From: Owenia fusiformis
Taxonomy: Eukaryota; Annelida; Polychaeta; Sabellida; Oweniidae
Direction: 5' to 3'
Assembly (NCBI GenBank): GCA_903813345.2
Contig: CAIIXF020000004.1
Location: 14,329,196-14,393,195 of the forward strand
DNA: 64,000 nt
The notes under the pieces are model-generated. The model was given only the letters and a program-made list of their open reading frames with translations. It had not been told where the DNA came from and did not search any database. Positions 1 through 11,674 of this stretch are shown in pieces (the first letter of the stretch is position 1; every line of letters begins with the position of its first letter). A program made the position numbers and the translations under genes.

Positions 1-14
1 AAATTGTTCCTCAC

Positions 15-3000
15 GCCTTTGACAATTCCCATATGTTGATATATCTAAATAGAAATGATTGTCTACTAGGAATAATTCCGATAACTAAAGGTGCTCGATA
101 TATTTTTCATTACCTTTCTCTTTCGTAGGCGGGTCTACCATCAGTGCGTGAACCGTTCATGATTGTAGTGGCCTCACCTGATGCAGCAATGGCATACTGC
201 AACACAAACGGTTTAAATGATAAAATACACTGGTGATCTGCTCGATTACAAAAACGGTATGGGTTAAAAGTGCAGATCTTAACTGTTTTTCGAAATACCG
301 TTTATGTAACTTAAGTGAGAAATTATGACGATTCTGTTGGCTTCTGAACTATTTGTTCGCAAATATGTACATTTTCTTCAACATATGATACTGATACACG
401 TTTGTGATAAAAATGTCGTGGGAATTCTGCCTACAACGCGTGAAATAAGGAAAAAAGATCGTACCTTCCCTGTTCCGATATTTTGTTTCCGAAACGAAAC
501 GTTTCGGCAACCAGTGTAATCGAGTGGATCACCAGTGAAATACGTGTTAAAGTTTCATGGTATTTTACGTATTGCCTATTTCAATTCATGAACAAGGGTG
601 TTCAAACATGAAGAAGTTTTCAACCCGCTATCTGATGTTGAGGAATGACTGCACAAAACGCCATTACAGAAGTTTTATCAGATGTATTACTATTCTAGTA
701 TGAATAAGACATACCTTTGTCGCAGCCATTCCCCAAAACGCATCGTCATACGATGAGCATTCTCCATACGCTGGACATCTAGTGTAGTTCACGCCAGGTG
801 CCGCTGTCTGCCCACACCATGTCAGCTGATCAACGCAATAGCCAATCAAAATATCTCCCAGGGCCCACTTCCGGCGACCTCGTCTTGAATAGTCGTGAGT
901 CACTTGATAGGTCCCTTCCCAAAACAAACTCTATATGAAAATTAATCGGGCAAATAAATATTTGAAAGAAAAGAACTCATTCCCGAAGGAACATAATTCT
1001 ATCGATGGCTTACGGACAACTCATTCCCTAGACAACTCATCCCCTGGACAACTCATCCCCTAGACAACTCATCCCCTGGACAACTCATCCCCTGGGCAAC
1101 TCATCCTTTTCTTCACATGAAGCTAAATTGTTTACCGTTTTTTTCTATTTAATAAATACCTTGGATCATTCAAAATTATCATTTTTCACTTAAAACTCTT
1201 ATCTTTTGTCCTTATATTACATGACTCAAAATTTTATGATAAAAAATAAAGTTTCCTTTCTGCATATCTTGGAAACATTAACTTTAGTAACTTCAAGTGG
1301 GAATGCTGTGAAAAATAATCTTTGGATTAAACAGCTTTGAACAACAAACATATTATGACATCAAAGGAGCTTCTTCAATCAACATTAATACTGTATAATA
1401 TTGAAGCTGTATATTAAAAGTAAAATCAAAAGTAAATATTTACAAAACAAATCACAGATTAATTGGTTGATTATCTCCTTGACAATATCGTAGTTTTTTA
1501 AACTTTCCAGACCCCCTAGCAATTGACCCCATAGCGTTGCCCTTCCTATACGATCGTCAGACGCATGCTGAGGGCCAGGGATACGTGGTAAAATGCTTTT
1601 AAAAAAGTACCCCATCGTAGTGTACTGAGTTGGTAATGTGTAGCGTCCTAAAATCCTTTTAATTCAATTACTAGATTTGCACATATTAATCTTATATTCG
1701 CGAATGCAAGTTGTCGCCCCGCCCCCCCCCCCCGACCTTAGGCTAATATTTTATGAACAATTCATTTAAATATGAATAATAGTACGTATCTGGCACTTCC
1801 ATTCATATTTAAATGAGTTTGTCATAAAAAAGTAGGTTAATCTGGTAGCCGACAGCCGAACGTTGCATTCGCGAACACAAGCTGCGCCTTCATACGTATA
1901 AGGCTGATAAAATTAGCGAATGATGGACGCAATACAACTTAATTTTGAGTCTTAGTTTTACCTTGCCATTCGGTACGTCTTCCATGGCGATATCTCCATA
2001 GCTACGGTAATCGTCTTGTGTCACACTGCACGCATCTTTATTCATAAAGGCCGTGGAAAATCTTTGCCAGAGTTCGCTACAATTCTTATATTGACTAAAA
2101 TAAGAAAGTAACGGGTCAACCTTACATAGTTTTAAAGAAAAATAGCATTATGTAAAATAAAACAATATAATTTGTCAGATATTATTACACATATGAGTAC
2201 GTATTTTTACATTTTGTACTTTTCTAAACAATTCTAATTGAACACATTTATGGAATAACCAATGTCAACGCAATATTACTACATTATTTTTCATCTATGT
2301 TTACATTTGATCCCTTTGTTCGAGTTTAACTCAACATTTCACTTATTCATATTTAGTCCAAATAAAATCAGTTTCAGAACCAGTCAGGCTATGTTTGTTT
2401 TTGCAAGTCTATTGTTATACACACTTCCATCAGTCTGGGTGTTGCACAAGTACACACTTTTTATGTTGCCTGTATTATAGCTAATTGAACTGATCATATC
2501 ATTTTTAGAATATTCTAACGGGTCATAGACTTTACGTTAGCAGAATTTACGTTGGAGCTCCCCTTTATTCACGTGCCACCCAAGGGCCTTCAACCGCCAC
2601 GTAACAGTTTGGCGTCGTGAATTGAGGAGTCGTTAATCTGAACATCACTTCAGGCGAGTCAAAACAGTAGTATTACACTTATAACGATTGTGATATAAAG
2701 ACTATCTTCATGATACTAACCGTATTTATGGAAAATTAAAAGTGTACAACTTTTTGACCAACCGCATCAGTGCAAAGAAACTAAGCTATACTAGTTGGTA
2801 TTCGCGACTAACGTCTATGCAACTAACGTCTGTCGGTTACCGGATTTACCTGCTATTTTATGGACAACTCATTTAAATATGAATAGTACCTGAAATTATT
2901 ATTCATATTTAAATGATTTGGTCATGAAATATTAGGTTAATCCGGTAGCCGACAGGCGTTAGCTGCATTCGCGTATACAAGCTAACTGACATAAAAGGGG

Positions 3001-3888
3001 AGACCAAATACGATTACAAAATTCACAAGTATAACAATAATACAATCATCTAAAAACAAACAAAATCACAGTGGAAGCGAATCAGTAATAACCAAAATGA
3101 TGACAAATTAATGCACAAAGACACCCCGAACTGTCCAAGAATCAATTCCATAATCCAAAACCAAAAGCATAGTTTAGGACTAAAAATTAAAATATCAGTT
3201 ATTCTTGGAGTTGCCATTGACCTCTGACAATGAAATGACATTTTCCTGAAAATGCATTGAAATACACACATGCCTTCATACTTTATTTTTCACAAGAAAA
3301 TAACATGGGATGGGGGGTATTGCAATTCTTTCAAAAATGTTTTCTTGAACAAACGCCTTAATTTCGTTTACGAGTAATTAAGAGACTCGGCATGCAATTA
3401 TTTGCAACCACAATCACGTCTTTCAAATGCTGCATACACATGACAACATGTACATTTGATATGAATACGTATATGATTCACCAGACTTTTGTTTACCGGT
3501 ACCCCAAAACTGAAACTGAAACTGAATTCTATACACCAGACTATTTTTGAATGGTTTTGATTCTTGTCTGGCTTCCTGGTTAGGACCATGGGGATAACGC
3601 CCAACTTCAGTGCCATGTCCGAACGTGGACATTCTAAATAGGTTTTAACTGAACCAATAATCATATTAAAAAGGTATGCCCATATTGAATTTGAATGTCA
3701 TATAAACGTACAAGAACTCAAAATCCCTACCCTGGTGCTACCGGGCGAATTTTTGTCTGGTAGTTCCAGCATCTGCCGATAAAGATATCCTGTAAGTGAT
3801 CCGTAGTACCCTGCGAAGCCACGTGGTTTAGCTGACACAGTCCAAACGTGAGGACAAAACAATTCATCCACAGACTCATTGTATCCAT
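15..3888 (-). CDS. ADP-ribosyl cyclase (CD38 / Aplysia cyclase family), 5' part, runs off left edge
   Basis: This family makes cyclic ADP-ribose and related calcium-mobilising messengers from NAD(P), outside the cell or in vesicle lumens. Exons on the minus strand: 3731-3888, 1962-2094, 715-930, 114-196 and a possible 30-nt exon 15-44. All have GT-AG borders and compatible phases (2, 0, 0, 2). The start at 3888 gives MDTMSLWMNCF and a hydrophobic signal peptide. Family landmarks in order: DIFIGRC (residues 34-40), CSELW (58-62), FWEGTY (100-105), HDY (109-111), LTWCGQ (133-138), FWGMA (162-166) and IMNGSR, closely tracking the Aplysia enzyme and CD38. The conserved TLED motif reads ALGD here, so its Glu is Gly. 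The small last exon would supply WEL, matching the catalytic-Glu segment. The C-terminal exons lie beyond position 1. Family assignment is near certain; the last exon is tentative. Confidence 0.9.
1014..1110. repeat. 17-bp minisatellite in cyclase intron 2
   Basis: About six head-to-tail copies of a unit reading GACAACTCATCCCCTG with small variants. It sits in the intron between the second and third cyclase exons and has no coding meaning that I can see. Confidence 0.85.
1694..1884. mobile_element. Palindromic MITE, family A copy 1
   Basis: The ends are inverted copies built around ATTCGCGAATGCA, and the interior holds inverted ATTCATATTTAAATGA blocks and GGTAGCCGACAG. Related copies are at 2791-2984 and 28398-28616. 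The small size, terminal symmetry and lack of coding capacity fit a non-autonomous DNA transposon. The superfamily is not determined. Confidence 0.65.
2791..2984. mobile_element. Palindromic MITE, family A copy 2
   Basis: Same structure as the copy at 1694-1884: ATTCGCG ends, an ATTCATATTTAAATGA inverted core and GGTAGCCGACAGGCG before the right end. It lies in cyclase intron 1. Confidence 0.65.
3050..3350 (-). mobile_element. Fragment related to the 29.7-32.1 kb inverted-repeat element
   Basis: Read on the minus strand, the segment containing GTATGAAGGCATGTG and the following bases resembles 30131-30260. It is a partial copy of that repeat family, lying in cyclase intron 1. Confidence 0.5.
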
Positions 3889-6078
3889 TTTTATTGTTTT
3901 GAATTTGATTCCTTGATTATAAGTAGCGTAATTGACATCCGTTTGCTATCTGGGTACTTTCGTTTCAATAAATATGCGGGTCGAGGCGATCTTCTATTCT
4001 AAAGTACAATAGCTTGCACTTGAACGGAGTATAACCTACACAATGAAGACAGCTATCAGTGAAATATTAGTATATGTAATTGAACTTCGTAAATATAAGA
4101 TATTCTCGTTTTATCTAAAAGTGACTAAGAGCATTGTTAACTAGGTCATGTGATTATACGCTGATGGAATGATACTATAAGACGCTAAGCCATAGTCACG
4201 ACTCACGTGTGTTCAGCACTAACGCATGGTGCCTTAATATCAACAGTTGTGGAATACGGCAGATCATTTTGTAAGGGGCGCCAGAACACCCTCCCCCGGC
4301 TACGAGCTTTGTTTTACGAGGAGAGGGCCGTAGTGGGCATTTAAGCCCATAAACGCCCACGAACCATGTCAAAATCAACTTCGTTTTTTTCATTTGGATA
4401 CAATCCCTAAATGCTATCAGTTACACTATGGACGTGATATAGATTGTCGTATATCAAAATGCAGAATTTTGTGATTGAATTCACATAGACACAAGAGTAT
4501 GACGATTGTTCAATAATTAATTACACCATAAAGTAAAAAAATAAAAAATAAATAAAATAAAATAAAAAATTACACCATAAAGACTAGATAGACCGGTTAG
4601 ATTCCGAGTGTAGACAGTGACGTGCATGTGAGTATTCGATGCGAGGAATTGAAGACATGGGTAAAAGAGAATTGGCTCCCAGAGTTCCAACTCGACATTC
4701 TGCCATATATGGAGTTGTCGTGTTTTGAAAATTCGAACTCAAACAGTCTCCTTTTTGTTCATTTTAGAATTTGAATCATTACTGGTAGTTTTGGTCCTAT
4801 TTACGAGCAAAAAGTCCAAAACACACATCAAGTGATCGAGATATTGGTAAGAATCTTTAGGATTGTTGATTATATGAATTTATAGTGTCAAAAGATAACG
4901 ACATTCCGAGATTTTTATTGTTGGAAAATATGGAGTTGCATCCCTGGGAGACAACTCTACCTGGACTTTGGTGCAAGTAGTACAATTGTAAAATACACCT
5001 TTTCAGTTACTCCTCCTACCTAGATATTATTGAGAATGTTTTGGATTGATTGATAATGACATCGTCATTACTTTAGCAAATTAGCAATGGGTCAAGCCTA
5101 GTTTTGCTTAGTCAGATTGCATGCTCCCTTAAACCCATGACATCATCAATCTAGCTCATACATCATAACCACCTTGATGAAGAGCTTACTAAATACCTTG
5201 TTAAGTATGAGTATCAAACGAAATGAAACGACATCATCATCCGGGGCTTTGCATGTCTTCATTACAAAGTAGTGGTTAATTTCATTGGTTGATAGAACAG
5301 TATACTGTAAAAGGCCGAACGCAGAATACATTGAAATTGCGAACGAGGCACGTTCCGGGTATTACGTTCACCCTTGGATGTACCAACGCAAAAGATTGCA
5401 GGGATTATTGGAAATCCCGAACATATGTGTCAGAGATCTAAAAGTTGCAATCCATGCGGTTTCATCAAATAGCAATCGATTGAGTGTTAAATGAAATAAC
5501 AAAAAGTTTAAAATATATTTCTAATAAATCTTCACTCCGGCCTTTTGGTTACACAATTTAAATAAGGTTTTATACTTTGGCCAATCAGCTAGCTATTAGA
5601 TCATTCTTTCTGAAAGCAATCTTTATCGATTTTGTGGGAAAATTCAAAATTAGCAACATGGCATTCAATTTTTTCTTTGAAACTGTAACAATGACTCCAG
5701 GAGAACGACAACCAATAGGTTAATCCTATTTCTGGTCTAAAACTATCAGAAAGACATAAGTCTGATTTATTATATACCTCATATGTATTCTAGATGTTCA
5801 TTGGCTTATTCATGGTCACATGATATGAAATGGATGAACTAATTCCCTGGAAAGTCCTAAATCCCTGGTATCAGGGACGATGAAATGTACTAAGCACCAG
5901 TTAGGTCATGTGACCAGTCATTAGTACGTTTTATCCTCCCCGATAGGTGAGATTACAGGAGTTGAAATGCAGAATGCCTTTAATTGCTAATAAGAACCTG
6001 TAAACATAAAATGTTGAAATGAAAAGACTTCGCATTTTGTTTTTGTTTACAGAGTACATATGGGGTATATAATGAAAC

Positions 6079-6226
6079 AAATAGTGACTGCCACATTCTC
6101 AGAAAATAGTGAAAAAATTTCCCCTCGGGAATATCCTGTCCACTGACATGTTCCCTCGGCTTGCAGCCCTGGGAACATGTTTTGAGAAATATTTTGCACT
6201 ATTTCCCTCAATGGCAGTCACTATTT
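6079..6226. mobile_element. Short hairpin MITE
   Basis: The terminal inverted repeat AAATAGTGACTGCCA at the left is matched by its complement at the right. The interior is short and non-coding. Confidence 0.6.
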
Positions 6227-6479
6227 GTATAATACATGTATTGCTACCAGTGCAGTATTTTACACTCACTATTATTTGTTGTCATAATATTCTGAAGAAA
6301 ACATCCACTTTCAAATCAGGTATTATTTACATGCATACAATATACAATATGTTGAAATAATCAATTTATATTAGAACACAAACTTGACAGCAGCCTTGCA
6401 AGAGAACAAAAAGCACTGCATTGTATCCTCAGCTTGAATTTCACCAGTCAATAAAATTTTGTCTGATTAATAAAATGCA

Positions 6480-6966
6480 TCCTTGGCATGGCGGGTAATA
6501 TTGCATTCCTATTCTTTTCTTGCCCCCTTTTACTTGATCTCAGGGAACAACTAGCACTCGACCTTGCAGGGATACCCAATTTCAACATTAACCATTATAA
6601 CAAACTAAATGCAAAAGAGAAACTAGATACATTGTTATATGGTGGCTCAACATATAAAATTGAAACTAACAAGCTTATAGTCACAACAACTGCCAACTTT
6701 ATTTCTTTAATTGTAGACTATGTTTAACTTTATATATTTGGTGTAAAATGTCACATGTAACTTATATGTATTGTCATGCTGAGTGTTCAGCAGCCTAAAA
6801 TTACTTGATTTTTATGTGCCTACTTAACTCTATTTTAGATATTGTATAAATGTGTATTTGTGAAAATCGACATGGGCCACTAATGCCAATGGCCTTGGCC
6901 CATTGTCGGACATTGTGAAATGATAGTATTGATAAATAAAACATATTTACCTATAAAAAAAAAAAA
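6480..6966 (+). mobile_element. 5'-truncated LINE: C-terminal end of the ORF, 3' UTR and poly(A)
   Basis: The open segment ending at 6727 reads FLFFSCPLLLDLREQLALD and then about 50 further residues, like the C-terminal tail after reverse transcriptase in CR1/Jockey-type LINEs. The LINE at 58-61.5 kb has the equivalent HILFQC tail. A 3' UTR with an AATAAA near 6937 is followed by a run of A at about 6953-6966. The left end is abrupt, as expected from incomplete reverse transcription. It is a different subfamily from the 58-kb element. Confidence 0.7.
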
Positions 6967-7332
6967 TGAATCAATGTTTTCGTGTCATATGATGCGTATT
7001 TTGTGTCATATGACCTACCCGTACCTTTAGAACTTTTGCCACCTATCGTAAGTTAATCGAATTTAATTGAAATTTCTCGATCCAAGAAGAAAATTTGCAC
7101 AAAAATTATAAACTCCGCTTGACATAATCTTTGTCACTCTATCGTCGTCTTGATGAGACACATCGGAACTTGGGATTAATAGCCATTCAACCAAGCAACA
7201 AAAAGTATGTATATTAGTTGTTCAACATTTTCAATTGTGCTAGTATTAAAGGGCACTCGACCTTTAAAGGGCTGAATACTAATCATATTGTATTGTGCTA
7301 GTAAATAATCTAAGCTTTAACAAGTTGTTGGC

Positions 7333-8544
7333 TTGAACATTATGAAAGATCAAATAAGATGGACTTATGTGTTCCTTTTTGGAATGATATTTCTGCTTGG
7401 AGATATAGCAATTTATTCCTTATATGGAAAAAATGGCAAAATTAAACCTTTGAGGAATATCAACAGACAAAATAATAATACTATTATGGGACATAACGTC
7501 AAAATCAAATTTCCCAACAAAACTCAAAACAATAAAGATACTATCAATCGAGAAAATATAGATCATGTACGAAAAATGAATCGGAACAATCCAAAACATG
7601 TCAACCACAGTAATGACATAGTGGATTATGATATCCAAGATAATTGGGATAAAAACCAAGATAATGTGGATCACTATAGTCATGAGAATGTAGACCAAAC
7701 TAAGCCTTTTGGACTATATTCAAAGGCCAATAAACAATTGGTCTTTTACAACAGAATGCCAAAATGTGGCTCCTCAACCATGGTTCATTTTCTAATGAGA
7801 CTAAGAAAAAATTTTAAGCATGTACATTCTACAACATATTGGGAACCAAAACTATCACACAAAGATCTTCAAGCTTTTATAAAGTCATTTGCATTTTGTA
7901 ATGTGACTTCAAAACAATATGTTTTCGATCGGCACATATATTTTATTGACTTTGAAATGTTCGGATGCCAGCAACCAATTTACTTTAATATACTTAGGGA
8001 GCCACTTGAACAGTCGTTATCATGGTACTATTACATGTTTAAATTAATGGGAAGCAAATCTAGAAAAGATCAAAGAAAACAATTCTTTTCAGAACACAAA
8101 AAACAGACATTCGAGGAATGTATTCGTGGAAATATGAACAGTTCGTCACTGGATGAAAAATGTTTCTTAAATCAGTTAAACAAACCGACTAGTTACGTTG
8201 AATGGTTTTGTGGTCATGATGATAACTGCTCAGATATGTCATATGGAATTCCTAAAGCTAAGTATAACATTGAAAAATATTACATGCTAATTGGTCTAAC
8301 AGAGGAATATAACCTTACACTGTTAGCTATGGAAAAACTATTGCCATCTTTCTTCAAAGACATTGGACAATTTGACCCAAACACGACCAGGAAAAATGTC
8401 GTGCCTGTTGCCAAAAAAGTTAGACCATCGACAGAAATAGTAACTTTTATGAAAGAACATCTGAAGTATAAATACGAAATATACAATTTTGTACAACAAA
8501 AGTTTCACCTAACAATGAAAAAACTCAAAATTAACAACTTTTAA
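7333..8544 (+). CDS. UST: Uronyl / heparan sulfate 2-O-sulfotransferase-like, single exon
   Basis: A Golgi type II membrane enzyme that would move sulfate from PAPS to the 2-O position of uronic acid in glycosaminoglycans. The 403-aa ORF is uninterrupted. Residues 1-9 are cytosolic, about 10-31 are hydrophobic (signal anchor), and 32-125 form an Asn/Asp/His-rich stem. The catalytic domain follows: the 5'-phosphosulfate loop YNRMPKCGSSTM (139-150), a histidine in RHIYFIDF (200-207, the position of the proposed catalytic base), and the 3'-phosphate segment LREPLEQSLSWYYY (221-234). The C-terminal KYEIYNFVQQKFHL closely tracks vertebrate UST. CGS in the sulfate loop favours UST over HS2ST. Vertebrate UST is spread over several exons, so the intronless form suggests an old retrocopy or wholesale intron loss. 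No disabling change is visible. Confidence 0.9.
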   Translation: MNIMKDQIRWTYVFLFGMIFLLGDIAIYSLYGKNGKIKPLRNINRQNNNTIMGHNVKIKFPNKTQNNKDTINRENIDHVRKMNRNNPKHVNHSNDIVDYDIQDNWDKNQDNVDHYSHENVDQTKPFGLYSKANKQLVFYNRMPKCGSSTMVHFLMRLRKNFKHVHSTTYWEPKLSHKDLQAFIKSFAFCNVTSKQYVFDRHIYFIDFEMFGCQQPIYFNILREPLEQSLSWYYYMFKLMGSKSRKDQRKQFFSEHKKQTFEECIRGNMNSSSLDEKCFLNQLNKPTSYVEWFCGHDDNCSDMSYGIPKAKYNIEKYYMLIGLTEEYNLTLLAMEKLLPSFFKDIGQFDPNTTRKNVVPVAKKVRPSTEIVTFMKEHLKYKYEIYNFVQQKFHLTMKKLKINNF

Positions 8545-8635
8545 AAACTCTAAATATTAAGTATAACATAGTATTAAGTACTAGTTACATTTATTAAAAA
8601 TGAGTATTGTGTACATTATACCAAGCAGTGATCTC

Positions 8636-8858
8636 CCCAGCATTAGAGCAAGTGGGTGCATGCAAGTGGGTGCATGCAAGTGGGTGATGCACCCACCTGA
8701 AATTTTGGAAACAGGCTTGCACCCGCCTGAAAATCAATTTGCACCCACTTGAAAATGAGAAAAATTATGAAAAATGGGCATATTTTGACCAATTTTTTCT
8801 GAATTGTGAAAATGAGACTTTTGCACTCACTTGAGAAAATATCCTGTGGAGATCACTG
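8636..8858. mobile_element. hAT-like MITE with 5-bp target duplication
   Basis: Terminal inverted repeats CAGTGATCTCC and GGAGATCACTG are flanked on both sides by CCAAG (8631-8635 and 8859-8863). The interior repeats AAGTGGGTGCATGC and GCACCCAC(C/T)TGAAA. It has no coding capacity. The CAGTG terminus suggests hAT, but the duplication is 5 bp rather than the usual 8. Confidence 0.7.
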
Positions 8859-8880
8859 CCAAGTGTAATAAAGAAGAAAA

Positions 8881-9092
8881 CAGTAAAACCTGTACACCTG
8901 AACACCTCTCTTATGTGAACATCTCTCAGTTTGAATACCCTTTCTTGGTCCCAGTCTTGTTATCTCTCATTGAATCGCATAAGAAATAAACTTTAAATGT
9001 GAGCACCAACATATTCATGAGTCAAATTGTCATTCAGATCAGACAGGATTTTGACCAGTTCCAATGGGATTTTGATTAGACAGGTTTAACTG
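8881..9092. mobile_element. pogo/Tigger-like MITE
   Basis: The left end CAGTAAAACCTGTACACC is matched in inverted order by the right end AGACAGGTTTAACTG, followed by TA. The ends resemble those of Tigger-class elements and of the elements at 11675 and 35588. There is no ORF. Confidence 0.6.
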
Positions 9093-11674
9093 TACAGTTT
9101 TATAATACACTTATCTCTATCCACGTTTCTCAAGCTAAGAAGAACTCAAAATCAATGATCATACTGTACAGGTATAAGTCGCTGGGCATTATTGCAATAT
9201 TTTCGGTAGGACATATAATGCATGTAATATTATATTATTTTGTCTTATTGATTGCCATCAGACGTCACAAATAGACAGGTTCCAATTTCAGAATATCTCA
9301 AGGGAAAGGGTTTTTGAGGCATTTTTTAGAAAAAGCAACAGACCTATTTTTTCTGGATCAGTTTTTCATGCTGATAAAGATATTAAAAGATGACAGCTCA
9401 ACGGGGTGGTCACGACACTGAATTTTAGCGTTTTTACCCCCCTAGGAAATTATTTTAGGGGGTACTATAATATTAGTTCATAACTCAAAGGATATATAAA
9501 CTATTGTTCTGAGTTCTACAGCATACATCGTTAGTACAGAGATGAATACTACCCTAAAGTTATAGGTTGATATCTTTGTTGGTTCCGAAAAAATACAATT
9601 AATTAGAAAAAAATATGCAATTTTTGTCATTTTTTTCTTGCTTATTTTATATTTGTAGCTTCAAGCAAAATATGATAACTTAAACAGCTCAAAGTAGTAT
9701 TCTAACAACATTCTCAAGCTATGTGTGATATTTTAATACATCTATTATAGCGATGAAGTACTATTTTGTAATTTTAATATGACTTTATAGTGCCCTACCC
9801 CTGGTAAATAGAAGAAAGTTGGTGTGGTTTTCTTCTGGTTTTAACATTTTATTGTCTTCTTAGTTGAAGATACAATCAATTCTGTCAGTTAACCATGATA
9901 AGCTTTACAATGGTTAACTATTCCCATGAATAGAGGGTTGGGACCTCAAAAATACCAGAGAACTGTTAAGTGGCATCCTTGGGCAACCCTCTTCAGAGCA
10001 TTTTCCTTATACTCCAATAAAATCTGCAGGGATACTATAAGAAACCTATATATCTAAGATACTAATGAAGATACTGAATTCAAATTTTCAGGATTTGGTC
10101 CTTGTATGATAGGTAATCTGTATGACAAAAATGACCAAAATAAAAAAAACTCTGTTGCCATAGTAACAAGAATACGACACTATTTGTTTCCTAAGAAATG
10201 TGTTTTAAGAGGTTTTGTCATTCTCTTCATATTTTTAATTCTAAATATGTCTACAATGTGGGATGATTAAAATTATGGTAAAGTAATCTTTTCTATTGTT
10301 CTCTAAAACAGAAGTTGCTATGGCGACACATAGATCATAGAAAAAATCCTGGGATTATCGCTCTATTTGTCAGGAAATTAAAATGGAAACTGAAAAATGA
10401 GTTTCTTCCTACTGAATAGCAATTTGGTAGACCATGACTGACACGCACAAGGAAAACGTCTATCAGTTCTATGTCATTTTTTTTTTTTTTTTATTGTGCT
10501 CTGGGACTTATAACATCTAATGCCGAATCTTATTCAACTGTAAAGGAAGGCAAGATTTTAATAATGAACATTGATATATCTCAACAAATATGGCCTAAGA
10601 TTTGGACAATGATGATGAAACTCTGAGGGAAAATTAGACAAAACATTAATGTGAGTGGTCCAAAAAGAACACTTACATGTTTTGGAAAAGTTATGCTCTC
10701 GGGTGAATCAGTGCTCATTTAAGGATAGTCTGAATCAGGTGAAATTTTAACCTAATTGTACCCCTCCTCCAAAACCCCCAAAATTTGACAATTGTCGAAA
10801 AGTGGCAAACAACAATTAAACAAACATCATTAAAGTTCAATGTGGCTATTTCGCTTCTTTGTCATAAAGATATGGTACGATATCAGGTCAATCACTAAAT
10901 TTCACAAGTGACACTCTATCTTATGAAGAAAATATTATCGTATTTGAAGACATGTCAAAAATTTGGTGGAAATAATTTTGTCACTCCTGATTTGACCTGG
11001 AAAGGTTCAGGTAAGTTATCACAAACAATTTCAGACAGTTATATCTTTGATTATGACTATTTTCTGACCATGAAGACAGGTATACAGGGATAATAAAGTC
11101 AATCGGACTCAGAGATATTTCACTAGCAATCAACCCAAAAATATATTTTTTCATTTTCCAAAAATGCAATCATTTTAACAATGTTTAATGCATTACTATT
11201 CTTTATTTTAATGTATCAAATAGCTCTTGAAAAGAAAACTGAATTCCCCTAAGATTAGTGTTCCCCATGTTATTTCCCCTTTGAAAAAATTCATGCTATC
11301 CATTGGTTTCAGTTCATTTGGTCATCCAAATTCAGTGTCTTTAAAGTCCCTGGAGCAATCCACTTTTCCTCTTAGAAAATAGAACATGTCTCAAAGCATA
11401 TTCTAATTATGCATGCAACAATATAATTAAAGGTTGCATCTTTGGTAAAAATTAGGTCAACATTTTTAGTAAAAGGTATGTTGATTCATGGGCCATTCCC
11501 TTTAATATCACTTAGGTCTGATTAATAATTATATTTACTTTTCTTGAAGATAATGAATAGATCTAAAAGATATACCCATGTTCATGGTCAGAAAATATTC
11601 ATAATTCAAGATAGAATTGTCTGAAGTTGTTTGCAATAACCTACATGCTTCTTTATAACATTATTATGTAAATA

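Larger units (their letters stand above)
3889..7332. other. Intergenic stretch without a recognisable host gene
   Basis: Between the cyclase start and the sulfotransferase. It holds an A-rich simple stretch near 4535-4570 flanked by a short repeat (TTACACCATAAAG), a 148-bp hairpin at 6079-6226 and a LINE tail at 6480-6966. I see no other exon I can support. Confidence 0.5.

Noticed and set aside
5285-5494. Plus-strand ORF with YYVHPWMYQRKRLQG, faintly like the start of a PIF/Harbinger nuclease
   Set aside because: Only one short stretch resembles the family. The catalytic part is absent, and the opposite strand is equally open here, so it is too weak to annotate.
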